NCBI GenBank assembly: GCA_027343965.1
Contig: DAHWJX010000127.1
Span: 1 to 15,471 of the forward strand
Source of the DNA: JAKACU01 sp021821185
GTDB taxonomy: Bacteria > Bacillota > Bacilli > Alicyclobacillales > SLC66
DNA length: 15,471 nucleotides
Direction: 5' to 3'
Positions 14,502 through 15,471 of this stretch are shown here, piece by piece. Within the stretch, counting starts at the first letter, position 1. Every line of letters begins with the position of its first letter. Under the pieces are notes generated by a model, which was not told the origin of the DNA, did no database searches, and saw only the letters and a list, made by a program, of their open reading frames with translations. Made by a program: the position numbers and the translations under genes.

Positions 14502-15471
14502 GTGAAATCTTTCGCCAAACGAACTCAGCATATTCAATCCGCTATATTTTCTGAATTAGCTATACGCAAGGGTGAATTGTTAGCCGCTGGAAATCAAATA
14601 GTTGATCTCGGCATTGGTTCACCTGATCTTACTCCCCCTGCTCATGTTATAGCCACACTAAAGCATGCCATCGATAACCCCGATGCGTTTGGCTACGCTG
14701 ACACCAGAGGAAGCGCTTCGTTTCGCTCCCAAGCTGCTCATTTTCTTGCGCAACGGTATGGGGTTCAGGTGAATTATGAAACCGAAATACTCAGCTTAAT
14801 GGGCGCACAAGATGCATTGTCTCATCTACCGTTAGCTTTGATAGATCCTCTAGACGTAGTTCTTATTCCAGATCCAGGATATCCCATATACGAAACGTCC
14901 GTATACTTGGCTGGGGGTATCCCGGTGCGTATGCCTTGCCTAGAAAAAAATCATTTTTTACCTGACCTCGAGGCAATTGACCGTGATGTTTTGAAGAAGA
15001 CAAAAATGATGGTGCTTAACTATCCGGGCAATCCTCTTGCCACCCTAGCTCCACCATCATTTTTCCATGAAGTTATTGAATTTGCCAAACGACACGATAT
15101 CGTAGTTGTGCATGATGCTGCGTACATTGAACTCGTATTTGCCAAAGAATCAGCGCCATCTTTTTTGGCATTCCCAGGAGCCAAAGATATTGGCATTGAA
15201 CTGCATTCCTTCTCCAAAACGTTCAATATGGCTGGACCACGCATCGCTTTTGCTGCTGGCAACAAAGACATTCTTCGAGCCCTTCATCTTGTCAAATCTA
15301 ACATCGATTATGGAGTCTTTCCTGCCGTACAGGAGGCCGCCATCAGCGCTCTCTTAAAGCCCGATGAACATATCAATGCACTTCGACACGTCTATCGGGA
15401 ACGACGTGACGCCTTTTTAAAACCACTGCATGATGCTGGTTGGCATATTACCAAACCCGACGCAACCATGT
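14502..15471 (+). CDS. Class I/II PLP-dependent aminotransferase, LL-DAP-aminotransferase-like (3' end missing)
   Basis: The frame runs open from GTG 14502, with TGGAGGT upstream, to the window end. The 323 visible residues are about 80% of a typical 385-400-residue enzyme. Fold type I landmarks are IVDLGIGSPDLTPP (33-46), the PDPGYPIY loop (123-130), NYPGNP with Asn173, HDAAY with Asp205 and Tyr208, and HSFSKTFNMAG with the PLP-binding Lys239. It moves an amino group between an amino acid and a 2-oxo acid. The overall sequence resembles proteins annotated as LL-diaminopimelate aminotransferase or PatA, but substrate cannot be read from motifs. After NMAG, most relatives have Trp-Arg. This one has Pro-Arg (246-247). 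It diverges from the flavoprotein gene across an 83-bp gap. Confidence 0.92.
   Translation, partial: MKSFAKRTQHIQSAIFSELAIRKGELLAAGNQIVDLGIGSPDLTPPAHVIATLKHAIDNPDAFGYADTRGSASFRSQAAHFLAQRYGVQVNYETEILSLMGAQDALSHLPLALIDPLDVVLIPDPGYPIYETSVYLAGGIPVRMPCLEKNHFLPDLEAIDRDVLKKTKMMVLNYPGNPLATLAPPSFFHEVIEFAKRHDIVVVHDAAYIELVFAKESAPSFLAFPGAKDIGIELHSFSKTFNMAGPRIAFAAGNKDILRALHLVKSNIDYGVFPAVQEAAISALLKPDEHINALRHVYRERRDAFLKPLHDAGWHITKPDATM

Noticed and set aside
15020..15271. Open frame on the - strand inside the aminotransferase
   Set aside because: Shadow of a well-supported gene on the + strand. No motif or ribosome binding site.
1..15471. Defence island, prophage, transposon or toxin-antitoxin system
   Set aside because: No integrase, transposase, restriction, Cas or toxin-like protein is visible, and no terminal repeats or tRNA were seen.

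Overview
The window looks like the chromosome of a low-to-mid GC Gram-positive bacterium (Bacillota). Strong GGAGG-type ribosome binding sites, GTG starts, sigma-A-like promoters, the 50S GTPase RbgA, a UPF0154 (YneF-type) protein, a YkhA-like thioesterase, a lipobox lipoprotein and a PASTA-domain protein all point that way. Protein style suggests a deep-branching Bacilli group such as Alicyclobacillaceae, but that placement is an impression and was not tested. Most genes are conserved chromosomal genes. There is no sign of an insertion sequence, phage, CRISPR array, tRNA or rRNA. Only comM, a patatin-like gene and an aminotransferase lie on the + strand; all other genes lie on the - strand.

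Region 1 (1-2100): the 3' part of comM/yifB (AAA+ Mg-chelatase-like ATPase, natural transformation) and a patatin-like hydrolase read rightward. They meet a small UPF0154 membrane protein head-on, with overlapping stop codons. Region 2 (1806-4550), leftward: rplS (L19) with its own extended -10 promoter and a possible structured leader, then an intrinsic terminator, then rbgA, an rnhB-yraN gene fusion and the UPF0154 gene. The set rplS-rbgA-rnhB-yraN-comM is a familiar Firmicute neighbourhood, but here comM faces the others and rplS lacks rimM/trmD upstream.

Region 3 (4574-10591), leftward from a TTGACA promoter: a secreted repeat-rich glucosaminidase with SH3 domains, an O-antigen ligase/Wzy-family polytopic protein, a membrane protein with a large extracytoplasmic region, and a LolA-like lipoprotein. 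Overlaps of 8 and 4 bp tie the last three together. I read this as a cell-envelope operon whose combined job is unknown. It is the best candidate in the window for an undescribed system.

Region 4 (10609-14473), leftward from a TTGGCA/TATACT promoter: an HI0933-family flavoprotein, folB, an unlisted 39-residue single-span membrane peptide, a YkhA-type acyl-CoA thioesterase and a PASTA protein whose kinase domain has lost its catalytic residues. The last gene sits directly upstream of the envelope operon, so wall sensing (PASTA), wall cutting (glucosaminidase) and polymer handling may be linked. Region 5 (14446-15471): a class I/II PLP aminotransferase diverges rightward and is cut by the window end.

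The more unusual points are the RNase HII-YraN fusion, an RbgA with GKAD in place of the NKxD guanine-specificity motif, the PASTA pseudokinase, the seven-repeat secreted glucosaminidase, and the uncharacterised envelope operon.
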